Shown here piece after piece: positions 40,778-49,068 of a DNA stretch of 64,000 nt (the first letter of the stretch is position 1; the number at the start of each line of letters is the position of its first letter). The translations under genes and the position numbers were made by a program. Source of the DNA: Nitrospirota bacterium (GTDB lineage Bacteria > Nitrospirota > Nitrospiria > Nitrospirales > Nitrospiraceae). The notes under the pieces were generated by a model that saw only the letters and a program-made list of their open reading frames with translations, was not told the origin of the DNA and made no database searches. The stretch is from the NCBI GenBank assembly GCA_040757595.1, contig JBFLWP010000008.1:62001-126000 (forward strand). The letters are read 5' to 3'.

Positions 40778-42253
40778 ATGGCGACGCACAGCAAAAAAAA
40801 TCCCGACGCCCTGCCCCAGCTCATCGGCGAATTCAAGCCGGTGGACGAGTGGCAGGCGCACGTCGGCCAGATCTTCTACGGCCTGCTGGGCGGGCGCGTC
40901 CGCGACTACTACCAGACGTTCGGCACGGCCGATTACCGGCTCGCGCACGCGCTGGCCGCCGACTATTTCGAAAGGGTCGTGAAGCGTGATGCGTTACACG
41001 TGACGCGTGAGGAGAGCCGTCACCCTTCACCTGTCACGCGTCACGCGCCACCCCTCACGGTCATGGAATGGGGCTGCGGGAACGGCAACCTGGCCGCCTG
41101 TTTCCTCACGCACCTCAAGACCCTGGACAAGGAAGGGACAGTCTATCCCCGGATCCGGTACGTCCTGGTGGACAGCCAGCCGGCCATCATGGAAGCGGCC
41201 CGGACCCATCCGGATCTGGCGCCCCATCTGGAGCGCGTCGAGACCCTCTGCGCCGGCGCGGACAACCTCGCTTCCGTCCGGAGCGGGACGGTGGATCGCA
41301 TCTTCTGCAACGAGCTGTGGAACGAGCTGCCCACCAAGCTGATGCTCCGAAAGGGCACGGAGATCGAAGAGGAGCACCTCCGGCCCAACCTGAGCGAAGC
41401 CAAGCACGCGGCCATCGCCGACTGGTCCGGCTTCATCCGGGCCTTCGAAGAGAAGGACGTCCAGGCGCTGCGCGCGTTCCCCCCCTTCCTCGAGGACATC
41501 ATCTGGGAGCGGGAATATCACAAGACGGAATGGAAGTCGGTCCCCTACCGGAAGACGATCACGGAATTCCTCAAGAAGATTGACGAGCAGGTCCTGGTGC
41601 CGGTGAACCTGGGCGCCTTCGGGACCGTCAAGGAGGCCGTGCGTCTCCTGGCTCCCGATGCCGCGGGGTTCAGCAGCTTCGACGCGGGCACCCGGGACCT
41701 GAAGGTGCTGAACGATCCGGAGAAGCCCTGTTACGGGCTCTTCGGGGGGCAATACAGCTTCATGGTGAACTTTGCGCTCGTGGAGGCCGTGGCCGGGCAC
41801 CTGGGGCTGGCCGACGTGACGATCGAAGCCCAGAACGAGTTCGTCGGGCGGAGCCTGGGCACCAACGTGCTGACCCTGATGGATCTGCTGGCGACCTATC
41901 CCTCGGCGGGGACCCTCAAGCCCTGGGAGCGGGACCGGCTCGTCGTGAAGACGATCCGGGTGCTGAACGAGCACTACCGGAGCCCCTACGAGCGGAAGAT
42001 CGAGTTCCCGCTCGCCCAGGAGACGCCCCGGGAGGAGCGGGAGCTCCTGGAAGGCTTGCTGCAGTCGTTGAAGCGGGACGGGGTGCCGGACACGGTTGCC
42101 TATCTCAGCGAGGAAGAGCTCCTGGCGGCCATGCCGGGCCTGGAAGGCCTGGGGTACGAGCCGGACCTGGTCAAGGCCGCCCTCCGATTTCCCCAGCAGC
42201 CCGTGGACTATTACCACTTCTCTTTCGCCCCTGTTAAGATGAAGAACACATAG
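40778..42253 (+). CDS. SAM-dependent methyltransferase (MidA/PF02636-like) with in-frame repeat
   Basis: A 491-residue class I methyltransferase. The SAM-binding motif I is VMEWGCGNGNLAACFL near residue 97, the acidic post-motif II is VLVDSQPAIMEAARTHPDL, and FCNELWNELPTKLM follows, close to the NE-x-x-D-A-P/L-P motif of the MidA/NDUFAF7 family (the N-x-x-D is less well kept). Residues 68-95 (from RDALHVTREESRHPSPVTRH) are encoded by a complete family A palindrome placed just before motif I. The C-terminal 200 residues are unassigned. Stop at 42251. The frame is intact, so the palindrome is tolerated. Confidence 0.83.
   Translation: MATHSKKNPDALPQLIGEFKPVDEWQAHVGQIFYGLLGGRVRDYYQTFGTADYRLAHALAADYFERVVKRDALHVTREESRHPSPVTRHAPPLTVMEWGCGNGNLAACFLTHLKTLDKEGTVYPRIRYVLVDSQPAIMEAARTHPDLAPHLERVETLCAGADNLASVRSGTVDRIFCNELWNELPTKLMLRKGTEIEEEHLRPNLSEAKHAAIADWSGFIRAFEEKDVQALRAFPPFLEDIIWEREYHKTEWKSVPYRKTITEFLKKIDEQVLVPVNLGAFGTVKEAVRLLAPDAAGFSSFDAGTRDLKVLNDPEKPCYGLFGGQYSFMVNFALVEAVAGHLGLADVTIEAQNEFVGRSLGTNVLTLMDLLATYPSAGTLKPWERDRLVVKTIRVLNEHYRSPYERKIEFPLAQETPREERELLEGLLQSLKRDGVPDTVAYLSEEELLAAMPGLEGLGYEPDLVKAALRFPQQPVDYYHFSFAPVKMKNT
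40979..41060. repeat. family A palindrome inside the methyltransferase gene
   Basis: Left arm GTGAAGCGTGATGCGTTACA then CGTGACGCGTGAGG; right arm CCGTCACCCTTCACCTGTCA then CGCGTCACGCGCCACCCCTC. The complete element of about 82 bases is in frame. Confidence 0.8.
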
Positions 42254-42336
42254 GAAAAGGGCGTGGAGGGGGAGGGGGCCGAGGCTCCAGGCGGTTGGCC
42301 CGCCGGCGGCTATTTTGGCGGAGTCCTCAAATTTTC

Positions 42337-42366
42337 TTGACATGTTTCGCGATTTTTTTGTACCCT
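42337..42366 (+). promoter_or_regulatory. sigma70-type promoter of the tat genes
   Basis: TTGACA (42337-42342) and TACCCT (42361-42366) are 18 bases apart. The 5' leader of about 80 bases before tatA contains GC-rich segments and a possible hairpin ACGAA/TTCGT, which could fold but matches no riboswitch class known to me. Confidence 0.6.
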
Positions 42367-42455
42367 CACACCGCCGACGGGGTGACAGGTTTCTCCGCGA
42401 GCCGGGTAACTTGCGGTAGGGACGAAAAAATCCTTCGTGACGACCAGAGGGTGGC

Positions 42456-42734
42456 ATGTTCGGCTCGTTCGGATGGATGGAGCTCCTGCTGATTTTGATC
42501 ATCGTGCTCATTATCTTCGGCGCGGGCAAGATCCCGCAGCTCGGGGAGGGATTGGGCAAGGCGATCAAGGGGTTCAAGAAGGCCGTCCACGAGCCGGAGC
42601 CGGTGGACGTGACGGCGGCGCCCGCCCCGCAGGAGCAGGCGGCCCAACCGGCCCCGCCGCAGCAGTTGGCCGAGTCGGCGCCCGGGCAGCCGGCCCAGCC
42701 GGCGCCGGCGAACGCGCAGCAGAAGCAAGGCTAG
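42456..42734 (+). CDS. tatA: twin-arginine translocase subunit TatA
   Basis: A 92-residue TatA: short N-terminus [10 protein letters not shown], one transmembrane helix [18 protein letters not shown], the FG/[17 protein letters not shown] amphipathic helix and a disordered Ala/Pro/Gln-rich tail. TatA forms the pore that exports folded proteins. A ribosome-binding site AGAGGGTGGC precedes it. A second TatA-like gene follows, with a family B palindrome between. Confidence 0.93.
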   Translation: MFGSFGWMELLLILIIVLIIFGAGKIPQLGEGLGKAIKGFKKAVHEPEPVDVTAAPAPQEQAAQPAPPQQLAESAPGQPAQPAPANAQQKQG

Positions 42735-42870
42735 GGGCGCGGGGCCCGAGGCGAGCGGTACGAGAGAAGGATTTGGGAGGTGGCGTTGGAGTGGGGGGAG
42801 AGAGGCTCGGGAGGACGCGGGTTCGGTGTGGGCGTCTCCTCTAGCCCCTCGCCTCGAGCCCCTCGCCTGA
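42727..42870. repeat. family B palindrome between the two tat genes
   Basis: Left arm GCTAGGGGCGCGGGGCCCGA and right arm TCCTCTAGCCCCTCGCCTCG, with a longer unrelated G-rich spacer (42757-42836) in between. Confidence 0.65.
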
Positions 42871-42876
42871 AAAAAG

Positions 42877-43167
42877 ATGTTTGGTCTTGGAGCCGGCGAG
42901 GTTCTGGTCATCCTGATTATCGCGTTTCTCCTGTTCGGGCCGAGGCAGCTCCCGGAGGTCGGACGGCAGGTCGGCAAGGCGGTCAAGGGGCTCAAAGAAA
43001 CGGCGGATGACCTGCGGAAGTCCGTGGAGCCGGAGATCAACTTGATCCAGCAGGAGGTCAAGATGGTCGAGCAGGACTTCCAGGCCTCGGTCAAGGAAGC
43101 GGAAGAGGAAATTGACAAGGTCTCCAAACCCGACCAGGGAGTCGAGCAGCGGACGGCAAATAGCTAG
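42877..43167 (+). CDS. second TatA/TatB-type translocase protein
   Basis: A 96-residue single-span membrane protein starting MFGLGAGEVLVILIIAFLLFGPRQLPEVGRQVGKAVKGLKETADD, with the typical Tat hinge FGPRQLPE. The C-terminal half is a charged coiled coil (EINLIQQEVKMVEQDFQASVKEAEEEI). The Glu in the first segment (GAGEVLV) is a TatB-like trait, whereas length is closer to TatA. It probably acts with TatA upstream; TatC is not in this window. Confidence 0.85.
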   Translation: MFGLGAGEVLVILIIAFLLFGPRQLPEVGRQVGKAVKGLKETADDLRKSVEPEINLIQQEVKMVEQDFQASVKEAEEEIDKVSKPDQGVEQRTANS

Positions 43168-43185
43168 GCGGGACCGAAAAACCTC

Positions 43186-43482
43186 ATGCCGGCTACGCTT
43201 GAAGAGAGGGTCGCCTATCTCGAGGGGAAAGTTGAAGAGCACTCACGGGGGTATGCTGACATCCGGGAAGGCTTGCAGAGCCTGGAACAACGGTTGACCT
43301 TCCTGGATCAGAAGGTGGACCGCTCTCGTGAAGAATTGGCCGCGCGGATTGACGCATCGGACCATCGCCTGAGTGGCCGCATTGACTCCTTGGACCAGAA
43401 GGTTTCGACTCAGTTCAGATGGCTGGTCGGGATTCAGTTCATGGTGTTACTTGCTGTCATCGGGGCGTTGCTTGGAAAATGA
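43186..43482 (+). CDS. coiled-coil membrane protein, 98 residues
   Basis: Long coiled coil from the start (MPATLEERVAYLEGKVEEHS then QSLEQRLTFLDQKVDRSREELAARIDASDHRLSGRIDSLDQKV) followed by one membrane helix at the C-terminus (FMVLLAVIGALLGK). A tail-anchored protein with no recognised motif, of slightly lower GC than its neighbours. It follows the second Tat gene by 18 bases, so a joint transcript is likely; a role in translocation is not shown. Confidence 0.68.
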   Translation: MPATLEERVAYLEGKVEEHSRGYADIREGLQSLEQRLTFLDQKVDRSREELAARIDASDHRLSGRIDSLDQKVSTQFRWLVGIQFMVLLAVIGALLGK

Positions 43483-43521
43483 GTAAACTGACGAAAAAGA
43501 AAGGGGGTGACGGACGCGCAA

Positions 43522-43612
43522 TAGGCTATGGGCTAGAGGCACGAGGCCATAGGCAAGCCAATGGGCAAGGTCGAGCGACCTCTTGTCGCGAGCCCATCGC
43601 CTCAAGCCTGAC
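43522..43612. repeat. family B palindrome
   Basis: Left CTATGGGCTAGAGGCACGAG and CCATAGGCAAGCCAATGGGC; right GAGCCCATCGCCTCAAGCCT. The arms are more diverged than at other sites. Confidence 0.6.
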
Positions 43613-43645
43613 GATTCGGGGAGCCTGCGGCACAACAGGCTTCCG

Positions 43646-43706
43646 ATGTACCCCCTCCCCCGGACCCTCCCCCTCGAAGGGGGAAGGGGAAGGTGGGGGT
43701 GGACTT
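43646..43706. repeat. family E palindrome, second copy
   Basis: CCCCTCCCCCGGACCCTCCC then CCTCGAAGGGGGAAGGGGAA with GGTGGGGGTGG: a long self-complementary C-rich/G-rich block centred on CCCCCTCGAAGGGGG, equivalent to the block within ybeY. Confidence 0.65.
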
Positions 43707-43826
43707 GACAGAGCCGCTTCATAGTGTGAGAGCGGGTCATTCCCGAAGCATTCGACATGCACGGAGGGAGCATACGGCGGCGGGCAAGCGGCCCCGGCCG
43801 GACGCCCAACTCACAGGAGGAACGCT

Positions 43827-45569
43827 ATGAGCAGCATCAGGAAGTGGAAAGGGTGGGTCTTCCACCCGATCGCGCTGGCCGCGGCCCTCGTGGTCGCCGG
43901 GTTCCAGCTTCTCGCCTCGCCGGTCCTGGCCGGGTACCAGCTACCCCCCGGCGAACGCATTACCAATCTTCCCCATATCCCGCGGTCCATGCCGCAGAAG
44001 GAGTCCTACGAGATCTACGACCCGGTCATCGGCCGGAACTTCGACGTCAAGAACCTGTGGCTGCGCGCGGACCTGCGCGTGAGGCCGGAGTTCCGGAACG
44101 GCGTCTGCTTCGGCGGCGGCGCGCCGGCCGGCGGGGCCTGTAACACCGCTTCGGTGCAGCGGGCCAACTCGGGCAAGGGCGCCAACGACTTCTACGTCCA
44201 ACAGTGGGTGCGCCTAGGCATCGGGTACGACCTCTCGCCGGACGTGAACTTCTACTTCGAGATCATTGACTCCGCGACGTGGGGTGCCAACGGCAACCCC
44301 AACAACGCGGGGAACGGCGGGGACCCGCTGAACCACAACTGCGGCGTGTCCGCTACCGGCGGCCAGTCCAACTGCCGGCTGGGCGTCCGGGCCGCCTACG
44401 TGTTGATCCGGAACCTGGGCGACATCCAGGGCCTGAGCATGAAGGCCGGACGGCAGTACGTGATCTTCGGCAACCACTCCCTGTTCGGCCACTTCGACTG
44501 GGCGAACACCGGCTATTCGCACGACGGGATCATGTTCCAGTATTCCACCAAGAACTTCGACTCCTACTTGGGGTGGTTCCGGAACGCGGAGACGGACATC
44601 TACCAGGGTGCGCCGGTCGGGAGCTTGGCGGCGAACGTGAACTGTACGACGGGCGGCGCGGTCGGTAGCGGCACGGCGGCGGGGACCGCTTGCGGCGCCG
44701 CTGCGCGGGCCGGCACGACGGACGGCTCGGCCGACGCGGACATGTTCATCTTCTACAACCAGATCAAGTCCGTGCCGGGCATGCTGATCGAGCCCTACTA
44801 CGTCCTGTACATGAACAACATGAACACGTTCAACAACAACGCCCAGGGCGTCGGCACTCCCAAGCACGCCAACCAGATCCGGTCCATGATCGGGAACCGC
44901 TTGGAAATCCGGAAGGGCAACTGGGACTTCATCAACGAGACGGCCTGGCAGACCGGCAGCATGTCGTCCGGCTCGGTGGCCGCCAACCCGCAAGCGCGGG
45001 ACCTGACCATCAACGCCTGGGCGACCAGGAACTGGTTGGGCTACACCTTCTACGAGTCCAAGTGGAAGCCCCGGATCGCGGTCGGCTTCGACTATGCCTC
45101 GGGCGACGGGAACGCCAACTGCGCGGGGGCCGGCGGGACTTCGCCCACGGCGGGCCGGCAGTGTAAGACCGCGAACACGTTCGAGAACTTCTTCCCGACG
45201 AACCACATCCACATGGGCTACATGGACATCATCGCCTGGAGGAACATGTGGAGCCCGCAGTTCAACTATCAGATGCGGCCGACGGAGCGGGACCACTTCG
45301 AGTTCTGGTACTCGCACCTGCGGCTGGCCAGCGCGCGGGACAACTGGTACCGGGGCGCGCAGGGCATCTACGTCTGGTCGGCGAACAACAACGACGCCAC
45401 GCACATCGGCGACGAGACGGACTTCACCTGGACGCGCATGTTTGCGGACGGCAAGGTCGCCTTCCAGGCCACGTACGGCCACCTGTTCACCGGCTCGTAC
45501 ATCGCCAAGAACCTGGGCACCCACTCCGATCAGAGCTGGGGCTTCGTGCAGCTCTGGATGAACTTCTAA
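43827..45569 (+). CDS. outer-membrane beta-barrel porin, paralogue 1
   Basis: A 580-residue secreted protein with a signal peptide (ALAAALVVAGFQLLASPVLAG) and alternating beta-strand sequence, ending QLWMNF with the terminal Phe required by the BAM machinery. The N-terminal segment LPPGERITNLPHIPRSMPQK and the SYEIYDPVIGRNFDVKNLWL stretch are shared almost word for word with the second porin at 46316. The domain pattern resembles alginate-export/porin families; the solute is unknown. It is preceded by AGGAGG. Large, highly transcribed surface porins of this kind are typical of Nitrospira-like organisms (inference). Confidence 0.82.
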   Translation: MSSIRKWKGWVFHPIALAAALVVAGFQLLASPVLAGYQLPPGERITNLPHIPRSMPQKESYEIYDPVIGRNFDVKNLWLRADLRVRPEFRNGVCFGGGAPAGGACNTASVQRANSGKGANDFYVQQWVRLGIGYDLSPDVNFYFEIIDSATWGANGNPNNAGNGGDPLNHNCGVSATGGQSNCRLGVRAAYVLIRNLGDIQGLSMKAGRQYVIFGNHSLFGHFDWANTGYSHDGIMFQYSTKNFDSYLGWFRNAETDIYQGAPVGSLAANVNCTTGGAVGSGTAAGTACGAAARAGTTDGSADADMFIFYNQIKSVPGMLIEPYYVLYMNNMNTFNNNAQGVGTPKHANQIRSMIGNRLEIRKGNWDFINETAWQTGSMSSGSVAANPQARDLTINAWATRNWLGYTFYESKWKPRIAVGFDYASGDGNANCAGAGGTSPTAGRQCKTANTFENFFPTNHIHMGYMDIIAWRNMWSPQFNYQMRPTERDHFEFWYSHLRLASARDNWYRGAQGIYVWSANNNDATHIGDETDFTWTRMFADGKVAFQATYGHLFTGSYIAKNLGTHSDQSWGFVQLWMNF

Positions 45570-45570
45570 A

Positions 45571-45664
45571 TCGGTGATCGGTGACAAGTGATGTGTGATG
45601 GGCAAGAGGGCAGGCGCGCATTCCGACGCCGGAACCGATCACCCATCACCCATCACCCATCACG
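45571..45664. repeat. family A palindrome between porin 1 and the small exported protein
   Basis: Left arm TCGGTGATCGGTGACAAGTG then ATGTGTGATGGG directly after the porin stop; right arm ACCGATCACCCATCACCCAT then CACCCATCACG just before the next gene. Confidence 0.77.
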
Positions 45665-45680
45665 AAGAAGGAGACGAACC

Positions 45681-46109
45681 ATGAAAAAAATGATGTTTCT
45701 GGCTGTGGCGGCCGCGGCGGTGGCGCTGAGCCAGCCGCCCCAGGCGAGCGCGCAGGTCAGCGAAGCCCTGTCGCTGACCGCTCAGGCGGTGAAGGAGTTG
45801 ACCGACTTCCCCGCCGTGGGGAAGCGCTATACGGTGGATCTGACCAAGCTGGGCGGCGCGGACGTGCGGCAGATAGACAAGGCCGCCGGCCTGTACCAGG
45901 ACGCGCTGGCCAAGGCGAAGGGCGCGAGCGCGGACAAGAACGCGATCCATCAACTGGAGATGGCCACGGCCTATGCCAAGGCGAGGCTGCACAAGGAAGC
46001 CCGCTTGTCTGGGCAGGGGGCGCTTTTCTACCTCTGCAAGCAGAACAACGGCGAGCCGAAGGAAACCTGCGAGAAGGTGCCGAAGTACGGGAGCTACACG
46101 GCGCCATAA
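45681..46109 (+). CDS. small exported protein between the two porins, unknown
   Basis: A 142-residue periplasmic protein with a clear signal peptide (MKKMMFLAVAAAAVALSQPP QASA). The mature part is helical with a possible tetratricopeptide-like pattern (LYQDALAKAKGASADKNAIH; LEMATAYAKARLHKEARLSG) and two cysteines (FYLCKQNNGEPKETCEK). ATG 45681 follows AAGGAGACGAACC. It is sandwiched between the paralogous porins and followed by a strong terminator, so it may belong to the porin expression unit. Function unknown. Confidence 0.8.
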   Translation: MKKMMFLAVAAAAVALSQPPQASAQVSEALSLTAQAVKELTDFPAVGKRYTVDLTKLGGADVRQIDKAAGLYQDALAKAKGASADKNAIHQLEMATAYAKARLHKEARLSGQGALFYLCKQNNGEPKETCEKVPKYGSYTAP

Positions 46110-46110
46110 A

Positions 46111-46190
46111 ACGGGCGAGAGGCGCGGGGCGAGGGGCGAGAGGGAAGAAGTCCTCAGCCCCTAGCCTCTAGCCGCTTGCCTCAAGCCTGA
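46111..46190. repeat. family B palindrome before a terminator
   Basis: GGGCGAGAGGCGCGGGGCGA with GGGGCGAGAGG, then TCAGCCCCTAGCCTCTAGCC with GCTTGCCTCAAGCC. It stands between the small gene and its terminator. Confidence 0.72.
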
Positions 46191-46195
46191 AGAGA

Positions 46196-46241
46196 AAATC
46201 CCCGCCGAGGACGGGAAGCCGTTCTCGGCGGGGATTCTTTT
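46196..46241 (+). terminator. strong intrinsic terminator
   Basis: AAATCCCCGCCGAG pairs with CTCGGCGGGGATT around a short inner stem and is followed by CTTTT. It ends the porin 1 unit and separates it from porin 2. Confidence 0.8.
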
Positions 46242-46315
46242 GGCCTTCATCCCGCCTGCCGGTTCTTCAGGATTCACCCTGCAACTCGGTGGGAGACGAA
46301 CGAGAAGGAATTGCC

Positions 46316-48118
46316 ATGCTCTTGGAGTGTCTTGCGTATCTTGAAGATTTGTTCTTGCTCTTCACAGGGTTCGACGCCGAGAACGGCCGGATCGGAAACC
46401 TGCTCCGCGGCCTAGCCCTGACGTTCGTGTCGGTCCTGCCCTTCGTCGGCCTGTTGGTCGCCTCGCCGGCCCGGGCCGGGTACGAGCTGCCGCCGGGCGA
46501 GCGGATCACGAACCTGCCGCACATCCCCCGGTCCATGCCCCAGAAGGAGGCCTACGAGGTCTACGATCCGGTCATCGGCCGGAATTTCGACGTCAAGAAG
46601 CTCTGGATCCGCGCGGACCTCCGGGTCCGGCCCGAGTGGCGGAACGGGGTCTGCTTCGGCGGCGGAGCCCCGGCCGGCGGGGTCTGCAACAGCTTCAACA
46701 CGACCACCGGCACGGCCAACCGGGCCAACCAGGGGAAGGGCGCGAGCGACTTCTACGTCCAACAGTGGACGAGGCTGGGCCTCGGCTATGACCTGTCCCC
46801 GGACGTGAACTTCTACTTCGAGATGATTGACTCGGCCGTCTGGGGCGGCAACGGCAACCCGAACAACGCGGGGAACGGCGGGGACCCGTTGAACCACAAC
46901 TGCGGCGTGTCCGCTGCCGGGGGCCAGTCCAACTGCCGGCTGGGCGTCCGGGCCGGCTACGTGCTCATCCGCAACCTGGGCGACATCCAGGGCCTCAGCA
47001 TGAAGGCGGGCCGGCAGTATGTCGTGTTCGGCAACCACTCCCTCTTCGGCCACTTCGACTGGGCCAACACCGGCTACTCGCACGACGGGATCATGTTCCA
47101 GTATTCGACCAAGAAGATGGACACCTACCTGGGGTGGTTCCGGAGCTCGGAGACGGACCTCTATCAGGGCGCGCCGGTCGGGAGCCTGGCGGCGAACGTG
47201 AACTGTACGACCGGCGGCGCGGCCGGCAGCGCCACGGCGGCGGGCACCCCTTGCGGGGCCGCTGCGCGGAACGGCACGCCGGACGGGGGCGGCGACGCCA
47301 ACTGGTTCATCCTGTACAACCAGATCAAGGCCGTGCCGGGCTTCCTGTTCGAGCCCTACTACGTCCTGTACCTGAACGACCTGCCCGCCTCGGCCAACGC
47401 GGGGAACGGGATCGGGACGCCCAAGCACGCGGCCCAGACCCGGCACATGTTCGGCAACCGGACCGAGATGCGGAAGGGCAACTGGGACTTCATCAACGAG
47501 ACGGCCTGGCAAACCGGCCGGATGGCCTCCGGGATCGGCGGGAGCAACGACCGGAACCTGACGATCAACGCCTGGGCGACCAGGAACTGGCTGGGCTATA
47601 CGTTCTACGAGCACAAGTGGAAGCCGCGCGTGGCCGTCGGGTTCGACTACGCCTCCGGCGACGGGAACGCCAACTGCGCGAACGGCACCACCGCCTCGGC
47701 CGGCTATCGGTGCAAGACGGCCAACACGTTCGAGAACTTCTTCCCGACGAACTACATCCACGCGGGCTACATGCTGAACCACGCCTGGCGGAACTCGATC
47801 CAGCCGCAGGTGAACATCCAGGCTCGCCCCAGCGAGCGGGACCACATCGAGTTCTGGGGGCAGGCGCACTTCCTGGCCAACGCGCGGGACAACTGGTACC
47901 GCGGCGCGCAGGGACCCCTGGTCTACTCCCGGTCCGACAACACCACCAGCCACGTCGGGAACGAGACGGACTTCGCCTGGACGCGCATGTTCGCGGACGG
48001 GAAGGTCTCCTTCACCGTCACCTACGGGCACTTCTTCGCGGGGCAGTACGTGAAGAACAACCTGGGGACCTACGCGGACCAGGACTGGGGCATCATGCAG
48101 CTCTGGATGAACTTCTAA
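46316..48118 (+). CDS. outer-membrane beta-barrel porin, paralogue 2
   Basis: A 600-residue protein strongly similar to porin 1 (same LPPGERITNLPHIPRSMPQK, GRNFDVKKLWIRADLRVRPEW and final QLWMNF with terminal Phe). Its N-terminal region is longer: a first hydrophobic part (ECLAYLEDLFLLFTGF) precedes the signal-like segment FVSVLPFVGLLVASPARAG. Start ATG 46316 follows AGAAGGAATTG; a GTG at 46289 would add nine residues. It is transcribed separately behind a terminator. A duplication of an ancestral porin followed by divergence is the simplest reading; a difference in solute is not visible. Confidence 0.82.
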   Translation: MLLECLAYLEDLFLLFTGFDAENGRIGNLLRGLALTFVSVLPFVGLLVASPARAGYELPPGERITNLPHIPRSMPQKEAYEVYDPVIGRNFDVKKLWIRADLRVRPEWRNGVCFGGGAPAGGVCNSFNTTTGTANRANQGKGASDFYVQQWTRLGLGYDLSPDVNFYFEMIDSAVWGGNGNPNNAGNGGDPLNHNCGVSAAGGQSNCRLGVRAGYVLIRNLGDIQGLSMKAGRQYVVFGNHSLFGHFDWANTGYSHDGIMFQYSTKKMDTYLGWFRSSETDLYQGAPVGSLAANVNCTTGGAAGSATAAGTPCGAAARNGTPDGGGDANWFILYNQIKAVPGFLFEPYYVLYLNDLPASANAGNGIGTPKHAAQTRHMFGNRTEMRKGNWDFINETAWQTGRMASGIGGSNDRNLTINAWATRNWLGYTFYEHKWKPRVAVGFDYASGDGNANCANGTTASAGYRCKTANTFENFFPTNYIHAGYMLNHAWRNSIQPQVNIQARPSERDHIEFWGQAHFLANARDNWYRGAQGPLVYSRSDNTTSHVGNETDFAWTRMFADGKVSFTVTYGHFFAGQYVKNNLGTYADQDWGIMQLWMNF

Positions 48119-48120
48119 GA

Positions 48121-48242
48121 AGAGGTGACGGGTGACGAGTGATGAGTAGTAGAGGTGCGGGGCGCGAAGCAAGAGGCATGGGGGCTGGAGAGACGAAGTC
48201 CTCGCTTCTTGCTCAGCGCCTCCAGCCCTCGCCCCTAGCCTG
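48121..48242. repeat. family A half followed by family B palindrome
   Basis: GAGGTGACGGGTGACGAGTG then ATGAGTAG (48121-48152) is a left A arm only; GCGGGGCGCGAAGCAAGAGG and then CTTGCTCAGCGCCTCCAGCC and CTCGCCCCTAGCC form a B palindrome (48155-48241). Confidence 0.65.
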
Positions 48243-48294
48243 TTCCGAAGACCGCCCCCTCGCCTTCTCCCAACCGTTGTGCTAGGCTGACAGC

Positions 48295-48378
48295 GTGGAA
48301 ACCTTGCTCATCCTAGCCATTATGGCTCTCCTATTCGTGCTGGGCATGTGGTGGTATTGCAGTCACCAGCAGCGGTAA
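48295..48378 (+). CDS. possible 27-residue single-span membrane protein
   Basis: GTG start, then ETLLILAIMALLFVLGMWWY and CSHQQR before a TAA. The whole peptide is one hydrophobic helix with a charged C-terminus, as in small membrane proteins. There is no clear ribosome-binding site or promoter, so translation is not assured. Confidence 0.32.
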   Translation: METLLILAIMALLFVLGMWWYCSHQQR

Positions 48379-48384
48379 CATTCT

Positions 48385-48412
48385 CCCTCTAGCCTTTTGC
48401 CTCAAGCCGCAC
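48385..48412. repeat. family B right arm only
   Basis: CTCCCTCTAGCCTTTTGCCT then CAAGCC: B-type right-arm units just after thrH ends on the minus strand. Confidence 0.5.
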
Positions 48413-48416
48413 TCGT

Positions 48417-49037
48417 TTACGGCCGTAGGCCGCCTGCCTTGCAGAACTCCTGCCGGAGCTCCTCGTAGGTCTGCGTCACCGGGAACTGCGGAAACTCCTT
48501 GCTGATCGCGCTCGGCGGGCGGAAGAAGATCCCCGCGTCGGCCTCGGCCAGCATGGAGGTGTCGTTGTAGGAGTCGCCGGCCGCGACGACCCGGAACCGC
48601 AGCCCCTTCAGCGCGGCGACCGACTGCCGCTTCTGGTCCGGCAGGCGCAGGTGGTAGTTCACGATCCGTCCCTCCCGATCCACTTCCAGACGGTTGCAGA
48701 AGATCGTCGGGTAGCCGAGCTGCCTCATGAGGGGCAGGGCGAACTCGTAGAACGTGTCCGAGAGGATGATGACCTGGCAGCGCTCCCGCAGCCAGTGCAG
48801 AAACTCCGCCGCCCCCTCCAGCGGTCCCATCGTGGCAATGACCGCCTGGATGTCGGCCAGCTTGAGTTGGTGCCGGTTCAGGATGCCCAGCCGGCGCTTC
48901 ATCAATGCGTCGTAGTCGGGAATGTCCCTGGTGGTCAGGCGCAGGTCGCCGATCCCGGTCTTCTCGGCGACGTTGATCCAGATTTCCGGGACCAGGACCC
49001 CTTCCAGATCGAGACAGGCCAACACCGGTCGGTTCAT
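48417..49037 (-). CDS. thrH: ThrH: phosphoserine phosphatase / phosphoserine:homoserine phosphotransferase
   Basis: A 206-residue HAD-family enzyme that dephosphorylates phosphoserine and can move the phosphate to homoserine. CLDLEGVLVPEIW at the start holds the nucleophile Asp followed by Glu, a trait that separates ThrH from SerB; ILSDTFYEFALPLMRQ (motif II Ser) and AAGDSYNDTSMLAEADAGI (motif III and IV) are complete. The ATG at 49037 has GAGGGGAGA in front; an upstream ATG is not needed. It could supply homoserine phosphate or serine in this genome; the balance of activities cannot be seen. Confidence 0.9.
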   Translation of the reverse strand: MNRPVLACLDLEGVLVPEIWINVAEKTGIGDLRLTTRDIPDYDALMKRRLGILNRHQLKLADIQAVIATMGPLEGAAEFLHWLRERCQVIILSDTFYEFALPLMRQLGYPTIFCNRLEVDREGRIVNYHLRLPDQKRQSVAALKGLRFRVVAAGDSYNDTSMLAEADAGIFFRPPSAISKEFPQFPVTQTYEELRQEFCKAGGLRP

Positions 49038-49068
49038 TCTCCCCTCTTGGTTTGTCAACCGTTTCCCC

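Larger units (their letters stand above)
43483..43826. other. 344-base intergenic region before porin 1
   Basis: No gene is supported. It holds a family B palindrome (43522-43612), a family E palindrome (43646-43706) and a strong ribosome-binding site AGGAGG at 43816 for the porin. Confidence 0.5.
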
